A DNA stretch of 41,475 nucleotides from JBCCFW01 sp039029535 (GCA_039029535.1 JBCCFW010000046.1:1-41475); one strand, 5' to 3'; positions 1 through 8,983 are shown, counted from the first letter of the stretch. Notes: generated by a model not told the origin, from the letters alone. Numbers and translations: made by a program.

Positions 1-40
1 CCTGATCGACCGGGCGAGCTCGGTGCGCGTCATGGACTGA
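1..40 (+). CDS. Possible 3' end of a truncated upstream gene
   Basis: Reading from base 2, twelve codons run to a TGA at 38-40 and encode LIDRASSVRVMD. Every codon ends in G or C, as in the real genes of this window, and the stop would be convergent with the minus-strand gene ending at 128. The fragment is too short to assign to any family. It may be chance. Confidence 0.3.
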   Translation, partial: LIDRASSVRVMD

Positions 41-127
41 CGGGGGACGAGGCGGTCTCAGCCTTTCCGTCTCATCTTCTAGATCGGTCGTCGGGCCAGC
101 GGGGCTCGGCGGCCGGTCGTTTTCGTT

Positions 128-1240
128 TCAGGACGAGGCATCCCACGGTCCGCGATGCACGAGCGGTTGTGGCTGGGATGCCTCTCGGGGCTCGCGACGT
201 TCGGCGACCAGGAAGTACTGAGGGGGCGTGCTGAGCCCACGAAGGAGCGTGCGCCAGGGCACTCGAACCACGAACGGTGGCACTCGCAGCTGCCAACGAT
301 CGACGAGACCCGTCACGGTGACCAGCAGGTTGCCATCAGCTCCAGCCGCCACGTCCAAGTGGGCCGCGGTGTACTCGAAACCGAGCCAGATTTCGTCGGG
401 ACCGACGAGAAGAACTTCTCGGCTGATGTCGCAGAACGTCAGCATCGACAGGTCTCGGATGAGCCACTCCGGGGACGGTTCGCGTTGGACGGCGTCTGGT
501 GGATCCTCGAGCCACCACGATTTCGGCGCACTCTCGCTGCCTCGCGCCTCTGAGACGGACTGAGTCTGGCCACGCCAGGTCCGGAGCTCGATGGTCTCCA
601 GGACCTGCTCTCCGAAGTTCGTGTCCTCCGTGATGCCGAGCAGCTCCCAGGCGCCACCCTCCGCATCGTCGACCAGGACGTCGAGGCCGATGTCGGGATC
701 GATTTCGGGGTTCGGGCTCAGGTCACCGCTCAGCCTCACGCCGAGCTGAACCGAGGTCCGGCCGGGCTCGAAGACGAGCATGTCGCCGTCCAGCGTGTGG
801 ACCTTCCATGGCTTGGCGAACGACCAGGGAACCGTCAACGAGTCTTCTCTCCATGTCGGAGGTGGAGGTAGGGACCAGGGAGCTCGCACCTGGAGATCGT
901 GATCGCGGAGGAACGAGAGCGCCTGAGCCAGGCCGGAGCCGGGCCCTTCTCTCTCATCATCCCTGGCTTCGAGCGGTGGGAGTCGCTCGGCCCGATCTCG
1001 GTAGGCAGCGAGGACGTGCCACCGGTCGTCGCGGTTGCCGAGCGTCAGCAGGAGCTGGGCGGCCTGCCAGGCGATCTCACGGTTGGGGTGAGCGAGAGCT
1101 GCACGGAGACCGGGCAAGCGGTGCTCCGAACGGGGTGGTCCAAGCCTCTTCAGGTACTTCTTCACCGACTGGACGGAGGCTCCCTCGTCGATGAGCTCGC
1201 GCAGCCGCGCGTCCAGGTTCTCCAGGCTGAGCTCGCTCAT
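128..1240 (-). CDS. Unknown soluble protein, second gene of a STAND-regulator operon
   Basis: This 370-residue protein belongs to no family I recognise. I see no signal peptide or membrane segment, so it is probably cytoplasmic. Residues 1-75 are helical and basic, and include a HEAT-like stretch (LRAALAHPNREIAWQAAQLL). A proline-rich linker (PWSLPPPPTW) follows near residue 125, then a mixed region rich in beta-type sequence and tryptophan (WELLG, ELRTWRG, SWWLEDPP, DEIWLGFEY) up to a polar C-terminus. The frame is open 42 codons further upstream, but that would overlap the preceding gene. The ATG at 1240 leaves a 22-bp gap after the STAND gene's stop, which implies co-transcription and possibly joint function. 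A role as effector, target or partner of the STAND protein is only an inference from position. Confidence 0.82.
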   Translation of the reverse strand: MSELSLENLDARLRELIDEGASVQSVKKYLKRLGPPRSEHRLPGLRAALAHPNREIAWQAAQLLLTLGNRDDRWHVLAAYRDRAERLPPLEARDDEREGPGSGLAQALSFLRDHDLQVRAPWSLPPPPTWREDSLTVPWSFAKPWKVHTLDGDMLVFEPGRTSVQLGVRLSGDLSPNPEIDPDIGLDVLVDDAEGGAWELLGITEDTNFGEQVLETIELRTWRGQTQSVSEARGSESAPKSWWLEDPPDAVQREPSPEWLIRDLSMLTFCDISREVLLVGPDEIWLGFEYTAAHLDVAAGADGNLLVTVTGLVDRWQLRVPPFVVRVPWRTLLRGLSTPPQYFLVAERREPREASQPQPLVHRGPWDASS

Positions 1241-1262
1241 GTCGGTGGCTGCCCGGGCGCGC

Positions 1263-4037
1263 TCACCGGAGCCCGTGCAGGAGCGCCTCGACCTCGGTGC
1301 GATGAGGCGAAGCGAGCGGGAGACGCTCGACCACTTCACGTGCTTCCGCGAGCATGCGGCCACCACGCTCGGCGTCGCCGTGCTCCATCAAGAGACGACC
1401 CAGTCGGGCGCGCATCCTCGCCAGGCTCGGTGAGCCCGGCAGACGGTTCACGAGCTCGGAGCCGAGCACGGCCTCGAGATGGGGAAGGGCCTCCGACGTT
1501 CGTCCCTCGGCGACGTCGAGCGTCGCGACCAGGTCGTGGGCCCGGGCCAGCGAAAGCCGCATCTCCTCGGAGGAGGCGAGCTCGGCGGCCAGCACCGACT
1601 CCGCCAGCGTTCGCGCCTCGTCGAGTCGACCCTCGTCACGAGCGATCCCCGCCAGCACGCGACGTCGCTCGACCAGGTGGGGGTGCTGCTCGTCCAGACG
1701 CTCGCGGTCCGCGTCGAGGGCGCTCTCGACCAGCGTGCGCGCCTCGGTCAGCTCACCCGTGGCGTGCAGGAGCTGGCCGAGGTTGAAGCGGAGGATGGCC
1801 ACCGACGGATGGTCCTCACCCAGGTTCTCGAGGTTCGAGCTCAACGCCTGCTCGAGCAGCACCTGGGAGCGCGTCATCTCACCCAGCTCCATCAGCACCA
1901 GCGCGAGGTTGCCACGATAGGTCGCCACGGAGGGGTGCCCCTCGCCGAGGTTCTCCAGGCAGGACACCAGCGCCTGCTCGAGGAGCTCGCGGGCGCGAGG
2001 GAGCTCACCCAGCTCGTGGTGCACCCGGGCGAGACTGGAGCGGTTGCTCGTGACCAGCGGGTGGTGTTCGCCGAAGCGGGCACGGTTCGAGGCCAGCGCC
2101 AGCTCCAGGAGGTCGCGCGCTTCCGCCAGCTCACCGAGCGAGCGGAGCGTGAGCGCCAGGTACATGCGATCCATCGCGACCGAGGTGTCGTCCTCACCGA
2201 GGTTCTTCAGGTCGGACGCCAGCGCCTGCTCGAAAAGCGCGCGAGCCCCCGTCAGGTCGTTGAGGTCCTTGAGCACTACCCCCAGGTTGGAGCGCCCGTG
2301 CGCCACCGCGACCGAGTCCTCACCGAGGTGGGCCAGCTCGACCGCCAGCGACAGCTCGAGCAGCTCGCGGGCGGCCGGGAGCTCACCGAGGTAGCGCAAG
2401 ACCATGGCGAGATCACGTCGACGGGACGCGACGGAGGGATGACTCTCGCCCAGCTCGTCGAGCTCGGTCTTCACCACGAGCTCCAGTAGCTCCCGTGCCT
2501 CGGTGGGCTCGCCGAGGTCGAAGAGGTCGATGGCCAGGTCGGCCCGTCGGGCCGCCAGCACGAGCGGCTCGGCCCCGTCGGCGAGGCTCAGCTCGAGGGC
2601 GCGCTCGTGTGCTCGGCGAGCGGCGATGAGGTCGCCGGCCCGATAGCGCGCCGCGCCGACCGCGGTCTCGAAGCTCGCCCGCCCTGCGGCGTCCAGGCCG
2701 ACGGACTCCGCCAGGGTCCGTGCGAGGTCCACGTGGCGACGCTGCGAGACGTAAGCGCGGATGCTCGTGTCGTAGTCATCGGACTCCACGTGCCGACGGC
2801 AACCCTCGACGAAGACACGACCAGCCCGATGACGCGCGGCCTCGCTACCCGCGCGCTGACCGAACTCGCGGGTGAGGCGGTGGAGACGCCACCAGCCACG
2901 GCCGGCGTCGTCGAGCACGTGGAAGGTGCGGAGAGCGCGTCGCGCCTCGGCGTCGAGACCACATGTGTCGGAGAGCTCCGGGCTCACCGGCTCGGGCTCG
3001 AAGCAGGCGGCGAGGTGCCAGGCCTCGCGGGAGCCCTCGTCGAGAGCGTCCCAGGTGGCACGGAGGCTCTCGGTGACCGTCGTCTCGGCGCGCGACTGCG
3101 TCTTCACCCCGTCCTCGATCGCAGGGTTGTCGCTCAGACGATCCAGGTAGCTGCGCGCCGTGACCTCCGGATACGCACGGAGGTAAGCCCCCGCGAGCTC
3201 GAGCGCGAGAGCGTGACCGCCGAGCCAGGTGAGCAGCTCGGGCAGGCCCTCTTCGTCGATCAAGTCGCGGCCGCTCACTTCACCCAGCAGCTCCCGAGCG
3301 TCGGTTCCGTCGAGGACGTCCAGCGACAGGTGTCGGAAGCGGCTGCCCCCGAGGTCGGAGCGTCGGGAGGTGACGAGCAGCCGGACGTGGGAGCCCGTCG
3401 GGAGGGGAGAGGGGTGGACGTCGTTGGTCCACTCGTCGACGTCGTCGAGGACCAGGAGGAGCGGGTCGCGTCGCTGCGACAGCGTGCGCACGGCCTGACG
3501 CGCTCGCTCGGGCAGGGGGCCTTCGGGGATCTCCAGCGCGTCGGCGAGGGTCGTGGCCCAGGTGGCCTGGAGGTCGGGATCGTCGGCCGGGAGCCAGAAC
3601 ACGCCGCCGGGGAAGTGACCGTCACGCGCGAGTCGGGTGACGAGCTGCAGGGCCAGCTCCGTCTTGCCCACGCCGGCCAGACCCTCGAGGGCGACGCTGG
3701 TCGAGCGGGTGAGCAGGTCCTCGAGCTCGGTGAGCTCGCCCTCGCGTCCGACGAAGCAGGCCGACGACAGCGGCACGCAGTGGAGCGGGCTGTTGGTGAG
3801 CTCCTGGACGAGGTCGTCGGGGGCGACGCCGAGAAGCCGGCAGGTCGAGGACACCACGCGCTGACGCTTGCTCGTCCAGCGGAAGCCGCGGGCTCCCGCG
3901 TTGACGTCACCGGACTCCCAGCGTCGGTAGGCGCGGGGGTCGAGACCGAGGGCCTCCGCCATCTCGGCCTGCGTCATGTCCTGCTCCTCGCGCCAGCGGC
4001 GGAGCAGGTCGCTGCGGAAGCTGAGCTGAACGGGCAT
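1263..4037 (-). CDS. XRE-HTH / NB-ARC ATPase / TPR STAND regulator
   Basis: The 924-residue product has three parts. Residues 5-75 form a Cro/C1-type helix-turn-helix (MTQAEMAEALGLDPRAYRRWESG). Residues 95-400 form an NB-ARC/AP-ATPase module with Walker A GLAGVGKTE (119-127) and Walker B LLLVLDDVDEW (193-203). The C-terminal half is helical and contains seven uninterrupted 42-residue TPRs of kinesin-light-chain type (about 524-817). STAND proteins of this layout are ATP-dependent switches in which the TPRs sense a ligand and the HTH binds DNA. The frame is open to 4352, but that extension is low-complexity and overlaps the divergent gene at 4320. ATG 4037 begins the HTH and has GGTGG just upstream. 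It leads an operon with the unknown gene 128-1240. A defence-type STAND sensor is a less likely alternative because no effector domain is fused to it. Confidence 0.9.
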   Translation of the reverse strand: MPVQLSFRSDLLRRWREEQDMTQAEMAEALGLDPRAYRRWESGDVNAGARGFRWTSKRQRVVSSTCRLLGVAPDDLVQELTNSPLHCVPLSSACFVGREGELTELEDLLTRSTSVALEGLAGVGKTELALQLVTRLARDGHFPGGVFWLPADDPDLQATWATTLADALEIPEGPLPERARQAVRTLSQRRDPLLLVLDDVDEWTNDVHPSPLPTGSHVRLLVTSRRSDLGGSRFRHLSLDVLDGTDARELLGEVSGRDLIDEEGLPELLTWLGGHALALELAGAYLRAYPEVTARSYLDRLSDNPAIEDGVKTQSRAETTVTESLRATWDALDEGSREAWHLAACFEPEPVSPELSDTCGLDAEARRALRTFHVLDDAGRGWWRLHRLTREFGQRAGSEAARHRAGRVFVEGCRRHVESDDYDTSIRAYVSQRRHVDLARTLAESVGLDAAGRASFETAVGAARYRAGDLIAARRAHERALELSLADGAEPLVLAARRADLAIDLFDLGEPTEARELLELVVKTELDELGESHPSVASRRRDLAMVLRYLGELPAARELLELSLAVELAHLGEDSVAVAHGRSNLGVVLKDLNDLTGARALFEQALASDLKNLGEDDTSVAMDRMYLALTLRSLGELAEARDLLELALASNRARFGEHHPLVTSNRSSLARVHHELGELPRARELLEQALVSCLENLGEGHPSVATYRGNLALVLMELGEMTRSQVLLEQALSSNLENLGEDHPSVAILRFNLGQLLHATGELTEARTLVESALDADRERLDEQHPHLVERRRVLAGIARDEGRLDEARTLAESVLAAELASSEEMRLSLARAHDLVATLDVAEGRTSEALPHLEAVLGSELVNRLPGSPSLARMRARLGRLLMEHGDAERGGRMLAEAREVVERLPLASPHRTEVEALLHGLR
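1587..2468 (-). repeat. Seven tandem 126-bp units encoding kinesin-light-chain TPRs
   Basis: Seven in-frame units of exactly 42 codons lie end to end in the STAND gene. Each unit follows the pattern LGExHPSVAxxRxNLAxxLxELGELxxAR, then LLEQAL. Units differ at many positions, so this is an old repeat array kept by selection, not a recent expansion. The TPR superhelix is the likely ligand- or protein-sensing surface. Confidence 0.85.
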
Positions 4038-4161
4038 GTCCACCGGGGTGAGGACGAAGAGGACGAGCCGGGGTTTCAGGGGCGCCGTCCGACCTCGGTG
4101 CCGTCGAGACCGTGAAACGGCTCTCAGCGGCCTCTCGAGCGTGATTTCTAACAGCTGCTCA

Positions 4162-4182
4162 GAGCCGGACTTTGTCCGGTTC
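4162..4182. promoter_or_regulatory. Inverted repeat / hairpin between divergent genes
   Basis: CCGGAC (4165-4170) and GTCCGG (4174-4179) form a perfect dyad around TTT. As RNA the stem extends to 9 bp with one G-U pair. It lies in the 282-bp divergent region between the STAND gene (start 4037) and the secreted-protein gene (start 4320). It could be an operator for the HTH protein or an RNA hairpin. The fold is seen directly; the role is inferred. Confidence 0.4.
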
Positions 4183-4252
4183 CTGTCCTCGATGTTCCCG
4201 CGCCGAGAGCCCAGCTTCAAGCCCGACGGCCGGTTTCGGCCCTTCAGGCCAT

Positions 4253-4277
4253 CCCGTTCGCGACCTGTCGCGACGGG
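4253..4277. promoter_or_regulatory. Strong 11-bp hairpin upstream of the gene at 4320
   Basis: CCCGT (4253-4257) pairs with ACGGG (4273-4277), and after a one-base bulge CGCGA (4259-4263) pairs with TCGCG (4268-4272); C4264 and G4267 could add a further pair. It ends 42 bp before the ATG at 4320, so it may lie in that gene's leader or be an operator half-site pair. It has no T-tract, which argues against an intrinsic terminator. Confidence 0.4.
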
Positions 4278-4319
4278 GCTCAGTGACTTTCCGGTCGATC
4301 CTCGAGAAAGGGACCCTCC

Positions 4320-6440
4320 ATGAGCGTGTCGATTCCACGGGTTTTCACCCACTTGTTTCTCCTCTCCTTGGTCGGGCTCGCCGTGACCCCGGTCGCTCGC
4401 GCCAGCGATGACTGGTGGCCGGTCTCACGACTCACCGTCGAGGGCGACGAGCCGATGAGCACCTTCGGGCTGCGGGTCGTCGCGTCCGGCGACATCCTCG
4501 TGGCCAGCCGCACCTTCGAGGACCCGTCGGGCTGGCTGGTCGGCTCGGTCGAGGTCTTCCAGCGTCAGTGCAACGGACGCTGGCGCGGCGTGGCCGAGCT
4601 GGCCCTGGGCGGCGAGGAAGGTCACTACCCCCGTGGCCTCGCGCTCGCAGGCGACACCCTCGTGATCGGGGCACACTCCCTCGGACCCATGGGGCCGGGG
4701 CCGGGAGTCGTGTTCGTGCACGAACGTCATGCCGGAGGCAGCGACGCCTGGGGCCTGGTCGCTCAGCTCACCCCCGACGACCCCGAGCACGCGGAGGGGT
4801 TCGGGTACGACGTGGCGATCTCGGGTGACACCCTGGTCGCGGGGGCTCTCATCGAGGACGGCGTCGTGATCGCCCCCGGTGCCGCCCTGGTCTTCGGGCG
4901 CAACGAGGGTGGGACCAACGCCTGGGGCCAGGTCGCCGAGCTCGTCGGTGACCCCGAGCCCGCTCTCGGCTTCGGCTTCAGCACGGCCATCGAGGGTGAC
5001 GTCATCGTCGTGGGGGCGGCCCTCGACGACGAGCTCGGGATCGACGCGGGCGCCGCCTACGTCTTCGGGCGCAACGAGGGCGGAGCCGACGCCTGGGGTC
5101 GGCTCGCCAAGCTCACCGCCGGTGATGCGGACGAGCGGGAGAGGTTCGGGACGGACGTCGCGATCTCCGGCGACACGATCCTCGTGGGGGCTCGGGACGC
5201 CGATGGGGCCGTCGCCATGTCGGGCGCCGCCTACGTCTATCGTCGAGATGGTGGGGGCTCGAACTGGCTCGAGGAGGCCAAGCTCATCGCCGCGGACGGT
5301 GGTGGGAGCGACTGGTTCGGAGGAGCGGTGGCCCTCGTCCGCGACATCGCCGTCATCGGCTCGCCGCGCGACGACGGTGCCGGTGAGAACGCCGGCTCGG
5401 TTCACGTCTTCGAACGTGAGGGCAACCTCTGGGCCTCGACGGCCGAGCTCCTCGCTCAGGGAGACGAGCCGTGGCAGGAGTTCGGGCACGACGTGAGCGT
5501 GCTCGGCAACCTCATCGCTGCGGGCTTCCCCGGCCACGACGAGTCGGGTGCTGTCGACCTCTTCCTGAGGGCCTCCGAGGACGGTGACGGCGATGGCGTC
5601 GCGGACGAGGACGACGGCTGCCCGGACGACCCCGCCAAGACCGAGCCTGGCTGCTGCGGCTGTGGAGTGGCGGATGAGGATCGCGACGGCGACGGCCTGC
5701 CCGACTGCTTCGACGACCTGACCTGCGACGAGTGCGAGTTCGACGCGTTGCTGCGTGCTGCGCTTCCGAGCGCGCCGTCGCTGCCGCAGTGCGTGGGCGC
5801 TCGTCTTCCGAGCGATCCGGAACCCTGCTGCACGTCCGTCGAGCAGGCGGTCCGGGCAGCCGGGGGAACCCTGCCCAGCTCGCACCCGTGCGCGCCGCCT
5901 TGCGAGACCAGTTGCGTCGAGCAGCACTTCGAGGGCCTGCCTACCGGCACGGTGGTGTCGGACCAGTTCGCCGGCATGAGCATCACCAGCTCGACGGCCG
6001 TGCGGGTCTTCGACACGAGCGCGCCGACCTGTGGTGACGACCACCTGCTGACTCCGGGGCGCGGTCCCGGCAACACGGTGAGCCTCGGGCACGTCCTCGT
6101 GCTCTCGGAGTGGCGCACGCGCTGTCACCCCAACGACTCTGCACGAGGCGGCTACGCGAACTTCTACTTCGACGAGCCTCGGGAGCTGGGTTGGGTCGGC
6201 CTGCTCGACATCGACGAGCCGGCGCGTCTGCGGGCCTTCGACGCGAGCGGTGCTCTCCTCCGTGAGGTGCAGCCGGCGATTCAGGCCGAGGGCAATGGCT
6301 GGCAGCAGGTGTTCATCGAGCGCTGCAACGTGAGCCGGCTCGAGGTCTACCTCACCGGCACCGGAGCCATCACGACGCTCTCCTGCCTGCCGCCCGTGCT
6401 CGGCGAGGTGGAGCTGCCGCCCGAAGACGCAGGCCGCTGA
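4320..6440 (+). CDS. Secreted FG-GAP / thrombospondin-3 protein with shared C-terminal module
   Basis: The 706-residue protein begins with a signal peptide (cleavage near VARA-SD, residue 28). Residues 40-415 hold about seven FG-GAP_2-like beta-propeller units with the recurring core FGxxVAISGDTLVAGA, then GAAYVFGRNEGG and an AWGxVAEL-like strand. Residues 421-465 are acidic thrombospondin-3-like calcium loops (DGDGDGVADEDDGCPDDP). Residues 466-706 form a cysteine-containing module (CDECEFDALLRAALPS at its start; VFDTSAPTCGDDHLLTPG in its core) also present in the genes at 6567 and 16251. The ATG at 4320 has AAAGGGAC about 8 bases upstream and gives the signal peptide directly. It is probably an extracellular, calcium-stabilised adhesion or surface protein; the ligand is unknown. 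It lies 126 bp before its paralogue at 6567. Confidence 0.9.
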   Translation: MSVSIPRVFTHLFLLSLVGLAVTPVARASDDWWPVSRLTVEGDEPMSTFGLRVVASGDILVASRTFEDPSGWLVGSVEVFQRQCNGRWRGVAELALGGEEGHYPRGLALAGDTLVIGAHSLGPMGPGPGVVFVHERHAGGSDAWGLVAQLTPDDPEHAEGFGYDVAISGDTLVAGALIEDGVVIAPGAALVFGRNEGGTNAWGQVAELVGDPEPALGFGFSTAIEGDVIVVGAALDDELGIDAGAAYVFGRNEGGADAWGRLAKLTAGDADERERFGTDVAISGDTILVGARDADGAVAMSGAAYVYRRDGGGSNWLEEAKLIAADGGGSDWFGGAVALVRDIAVIGSPRDDGAGENAGSVHVFEREGNLWASTAELLAQGDEPWQEFGHDVSVLGNLIAAGFPGHDESGAVDLFLRASEDGDGDGVADEDDGCPDDPAKTEPGCCGCGVADEDRDGDGLPDCFDDLTCDECEFDALLRAALPSAPSLPQCVGARLPSDPEPCCTSVEQAVRAAGGTLPSSHPCAPPCETSCVEQHFEGLPTGTVVSDQFAGMSITSSTAVRVFDTSAPTCGDDHLLTPGRGPGNTVSLGHVLVLSEWRTRCHPNDSARGGYANFYFDEPRELGWVGLLDIDEPARLRAFDASGALLREVQPAIQAEGNGWQQVFIERCNVSRLEVYLTGTGAITTLSCLPPVLGEVELPPEDAGR

Positions 6441-6488
6441 TCCAGCCCGATGGAGCGACGCCGTCGATGGGGATCCGTCGGCCGCGTC

Positions 6489-6509
6489 GCTCCCGGTGCT
6501 CGCGGGAGC
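6489..6509 (+). terminator. Possible hairpin terminator after the gene ending at 6440
   Basis: GCTCCCG and CGGGAGC form a perfect 7-bp stem with a 7-base loop. A moderately T-rich stretch follows about 25 bases later (6537-6551). It lies 48 bp past the stop and 57 bp before the next start, so it may attenuate read-through between the two paralogues. This is a weak call. Confidence 0.3.
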
Positions 6510-6566
6510 CCGTGTCCCGACGCCGGGCTCCTCTCTCGTTTCTTCGCTTTCATGGGAGATCTCTTC

Positions 6567-8939
6567 ATGCGTGTTCTTCAGGTCGTTCTCGCTTCTTGCA
6601 TCGTGTCGAGCGCTCTCGTGTCGACGGCAGCGCACGCGACTCCTCTCGATTGGACGCACGTCGCTCAGCTCGCTCCCGACGACATCGGCTACCGCCACGA
6701 GCTCGGACGAGCCGTCGCCATCGACGGCGACACGCTGGTCACCGGGGCCATCGGCGATGACGAGACGGCGCCGCTGGCGGGGGCCGTTCACGTGTTCGAG
6801 CGTGACGAGACCGGGGCCTGGGAGCGGGTCGACAAGCTCAGGGGCAACCCCGATGAGGCCGTCGCGTTCGGCATGGCTCTCGCGTTGCAGGGCGACACGC
6901 TGGCCGTCGGGGCGCCCTACGAGGCCCCACTCCAAACCGGCACCGTCTCCCTCTTCGAGAGGTGCGAGGGAGCCTGGGAGCTGGTCGCCACGCTCGTCGC
7001 GGAGGATGCCGTCGGCGGCAGCGACCAGGGATTCGGGGGCGCGTTGGCGCTGGACGGTGACGTGCTCGTCGTCGGCGCCAACAACGACGGGGAGACCCAG
7101 GACGGAGCGGGCGCGGCCTACGTCTTCCGGCGAGCCGCGGACGGGAGCTGGTCGCAGGAGGAGAAGCTCCTGGCGAGCGACGGTGCGATGACCGACCGCT
7201 TCGGATCCTCCGTCGCGGTCTCCGGAGACACCATCGCCGTCGGCTCCTGGCTCGACGATGCTGCTGGCGTGGACTCCGGGGCTGCCTACGTCTTCAAGCG
7301 AGACGCTGGAAGTGGGACCTGGGACCAACTTCATGAGCTCACCGGTCCCGCAACCGAGGCGGGAGACTGGTTCGGGATCGCCGTGACGTTGTCGGGCGAC
7401 ACTCTCGTCGTCGGCGCGCGTCACGAGCGCGTGGTGGTGAGCCACGCCGGTGCCGCTCACGTCTTCGAACGCAACGAGGGAGGGACGGATGCCTGGGGAC
7501 ACGTCGCCCGGATCACTTCGAGCGATCCCAACCCCGGTGACTTTCTCGGGTGGGGCGCGGTGCTGGACGGGGACACGCTCGCGCTCGGCGCGACTCAGGA
7601 CGATGACGAAGTCCTGAACGGCGGCGTCGTCCATCTCTTCGGACGAGACGTCGGCGGGGAAGATGCCTGGGGGGCGGTCACGACGCTCGTCCCCCCGCTG
7701 CTCGCGGAGGGGGACCGCATGGGGCGTTACATCGGCCTGTCGGGGAACGCGCTGGTCGTGGGGGTGAACAAGTCCGACGTGGTGGAGTTCGACGCCGGCC
7801 TGGTCCACGTCTTCGAGGCCGTGATCGACGATGCCGACGGTGACGGTCTTCCCGACGAGGAGGACAACTGCCCGGACGAAGTCAACGCCGACCAGGCCGA
7901 CCTCGATGCCGACGGCGTCGGTGATGCCTGTGACAACTGCCCGCTCACCGAGAACGCGATGCAGGACGATGCCGACGAGGACGGGGCCGGGGATGCCTGC
8001 GATTCCTGTCCCTTCGTCGCCGACCCGTGTCACGAGGATCAGGACGGTGACGGCGTCGGTGACCTCTGCGACGGCTGCCCCGCCGATGGTGCGAAGACGG
8101 CTCCCGGTCCCTGCGGTTGCGGTGACAGCGACGCGGACGACGACGGCGATGGCGTGGCGGACTGCTTGGAACAGGGTTGCGACGAGTGCGAGTTGCGTCT
8201 CCTGCTTCAGGCCGCGCTGCCGTCGCTGCCGTCGCTCCCGGAGAGCGCGGAGTGCATCGGTGCGGTCCCGACCGAGCCGGGTCCCTGCTGCCCTCACGTT
8301 GCCGAGGTCGTCGAGGCTCTCACCGGCGGGGCCGTTCCCAGCACGCATCCCTGCGCGGAGGGCTGTGGCGGTCCGTGCCTGACTCATGACTTCGAGGGCC
8401 TGGAGGCTGGAACGGTGGTGACCACGCAGCTCACCGGGCTCACCGTCACGGGCACGACGCCGGTCGTCGTCTTCGACAGCTCGGCACCCACCTGCGGTGA
8501 CGACGACTTGGCCACGCCGGGCAGCGGTCCGGGCAATCACACGCCTCATGGGAACGTGCTCGTGCTCTCGGAGCCGAGCTCGAGCTGCACGCCGGACGAC
8601 AACGCCGACGGAGGGGTGATGACTCTCGTCTACGACGAGCCCCAGGAGCTGCACTGGCTCGGCCTCCTCGACATCGACGAGGAAGGGACCTTCGTGAGGG
8701 CGTTCGATCCTGACGGTCGTCTGCTGGTGGAGCTCGAGCCGGAGGTGCAGCCCGAAGGCAACGGCTGGCAGCGGATCGTGGTCATGCGCTGCAACGTGAA
8801 GACCGTGGAGATTGAGCTGGCTGGCTCCGGGGCCCTCACGCACCTGTTCTGTTGGCCTCCGCTGTTGCAGGACGGAGTGGCTGAGGGTGGCGTCCCAGAC
8901 GGCCGACTGCCGCTGCGGGAGCGGCCTGGTCGTCGCTGA
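6567..8939 (+). CDS. Secreted FG-GAP / thrombospondin-3 protein, paralogue of the gene at 4320
   Basis: The product has 790 residues. The frame is open from 6450, but ATG 6567 has GGGAG 8 bases upstream and starts a clean signal peptide ending near STAAHA (residue 23). Residues 30-415 are about seven FG-GAP_2-type blades (for example GRAVAIDGDTLVTGA and GAAYVFKRD). Residues 421-520 hold three to four thrombospondin-3-like calcium loops with the DNCPxxxNxxQxDxDxDGxGDxCD pattern. Residues 530-790 are the same C-terminal cysteine module as at 4320 and 16251 (CDECELRLLLQAALPSLPS; VVVFDSSAPTCGDDDLATPG). It is probably extracellular and calcium-binding, with unknown ligand. The calcium-loop region is longer than in its neighbour, consistent with duplication followed by repeat gain or loss. 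Confidence 0.9.
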   Translation: MRVLQVVLASCIVSSALVSTAAHATPLDWTHVAQLAPDDIGYRHELGRAVAIDGDTLVTGAIGDDETAPLAGAVHVFERDETGAWERVDKLRGNPDEAVAFGMALALQGDTLAVGAPYEAPLQTGTVSLFERCEGAWELVATLVAEDAVGGSDQGFGGALALDGDVLVVGANNDGETQDGAGAAYVFRRAADGSWSQEEKLLASDGAMTDRFGSSVAVSGDTIAVGSWLDDAAGVDSGAAYVFKRDAGSGTWDQLHELTGPATEAGDWFGIAVTLSGDTLVVGARHERVVVSHAGAAHVFERNEGGTDAWGHVARITSSDPNPGDFLGWGAVLDGDTLALGATQDDDEVLNGGVVHLFGRDVGGEDAWGAVTTLVPPLLAEGDRMGRYIGLSGNALVVGVNKSDVVEFDAGLVHVFEAVIDDADGDGLPDEEDNCPDEVNADQADLDADGVGDACDNCPLTENAMQDDADEDGAGDACDSCPFVADPCHEDQDGDGVGDLCDGCPADGAKTAPGPCGCGDSDADDDGDGVADCLEQGCDECELRLLLQAALPSLPSLPESAECIGAVPTEPGPCCPHVAEVVEALTGGAVPSTHPCAEGCGGPCLTHDFEGLEAGTVVTTQLTGLTVTGTTPVVVFDSSAPTCGDDDLATPGSGPGNHTPHGNVLVLSEPSSSCTPDDNADGGVMTLVYDEPQELHWLGLLDIDEEGTFVRAFDPDGRLLVELEPEVQPEGNGWQRIVVMRCNVKTVEIELAGSGALTHLFCWPPLLQDGVAEGGVPDGRLPLRERPGRR

Positions 8940-8943
8940 GACT

Positions 8944-8983
8944 CCACGCTCCCTCCGGTGAGTCCCGGCCGGGGGGAGCGTGG
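8944..8983 (+). terminator. 15-bp hairpin terminator-like element after the gene ending at 8939
   Basis: Bases 8944-8958 pair with 8969-8983 over 15 positions with one G-U pair and a 10-base loop. The hairpin starts 4 bases after the stop codon. No T-run follows, as is often the case for terminators in very GC-rich genomes. Position and stem strength support a transcription or mRNA 3'-end signal. Confidence 0.55.

Noticed and set aside
1479..2489. A 336-codon plus-strand frame opposite the TPR region
   Set aside because: The repetitive look comes from the 126-bp TPR units on the other strand.
4038..4352. N-terminal extension of the STAND protein to 4352
   Set aside because: The added residues are arginine/serine-rich and non-conserved in style, and they would overlap the divergent gene starting at 4320.
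4425..8843. A 1472-codon open frame on the minus strand opposite two plus-strand genes
   Set aside because: It is antisense to two proteins with signal peptides and clear repeats, and its own translation has no domain or signal. Long antisense frames are expected in GC-rich DNA where stops are rare.
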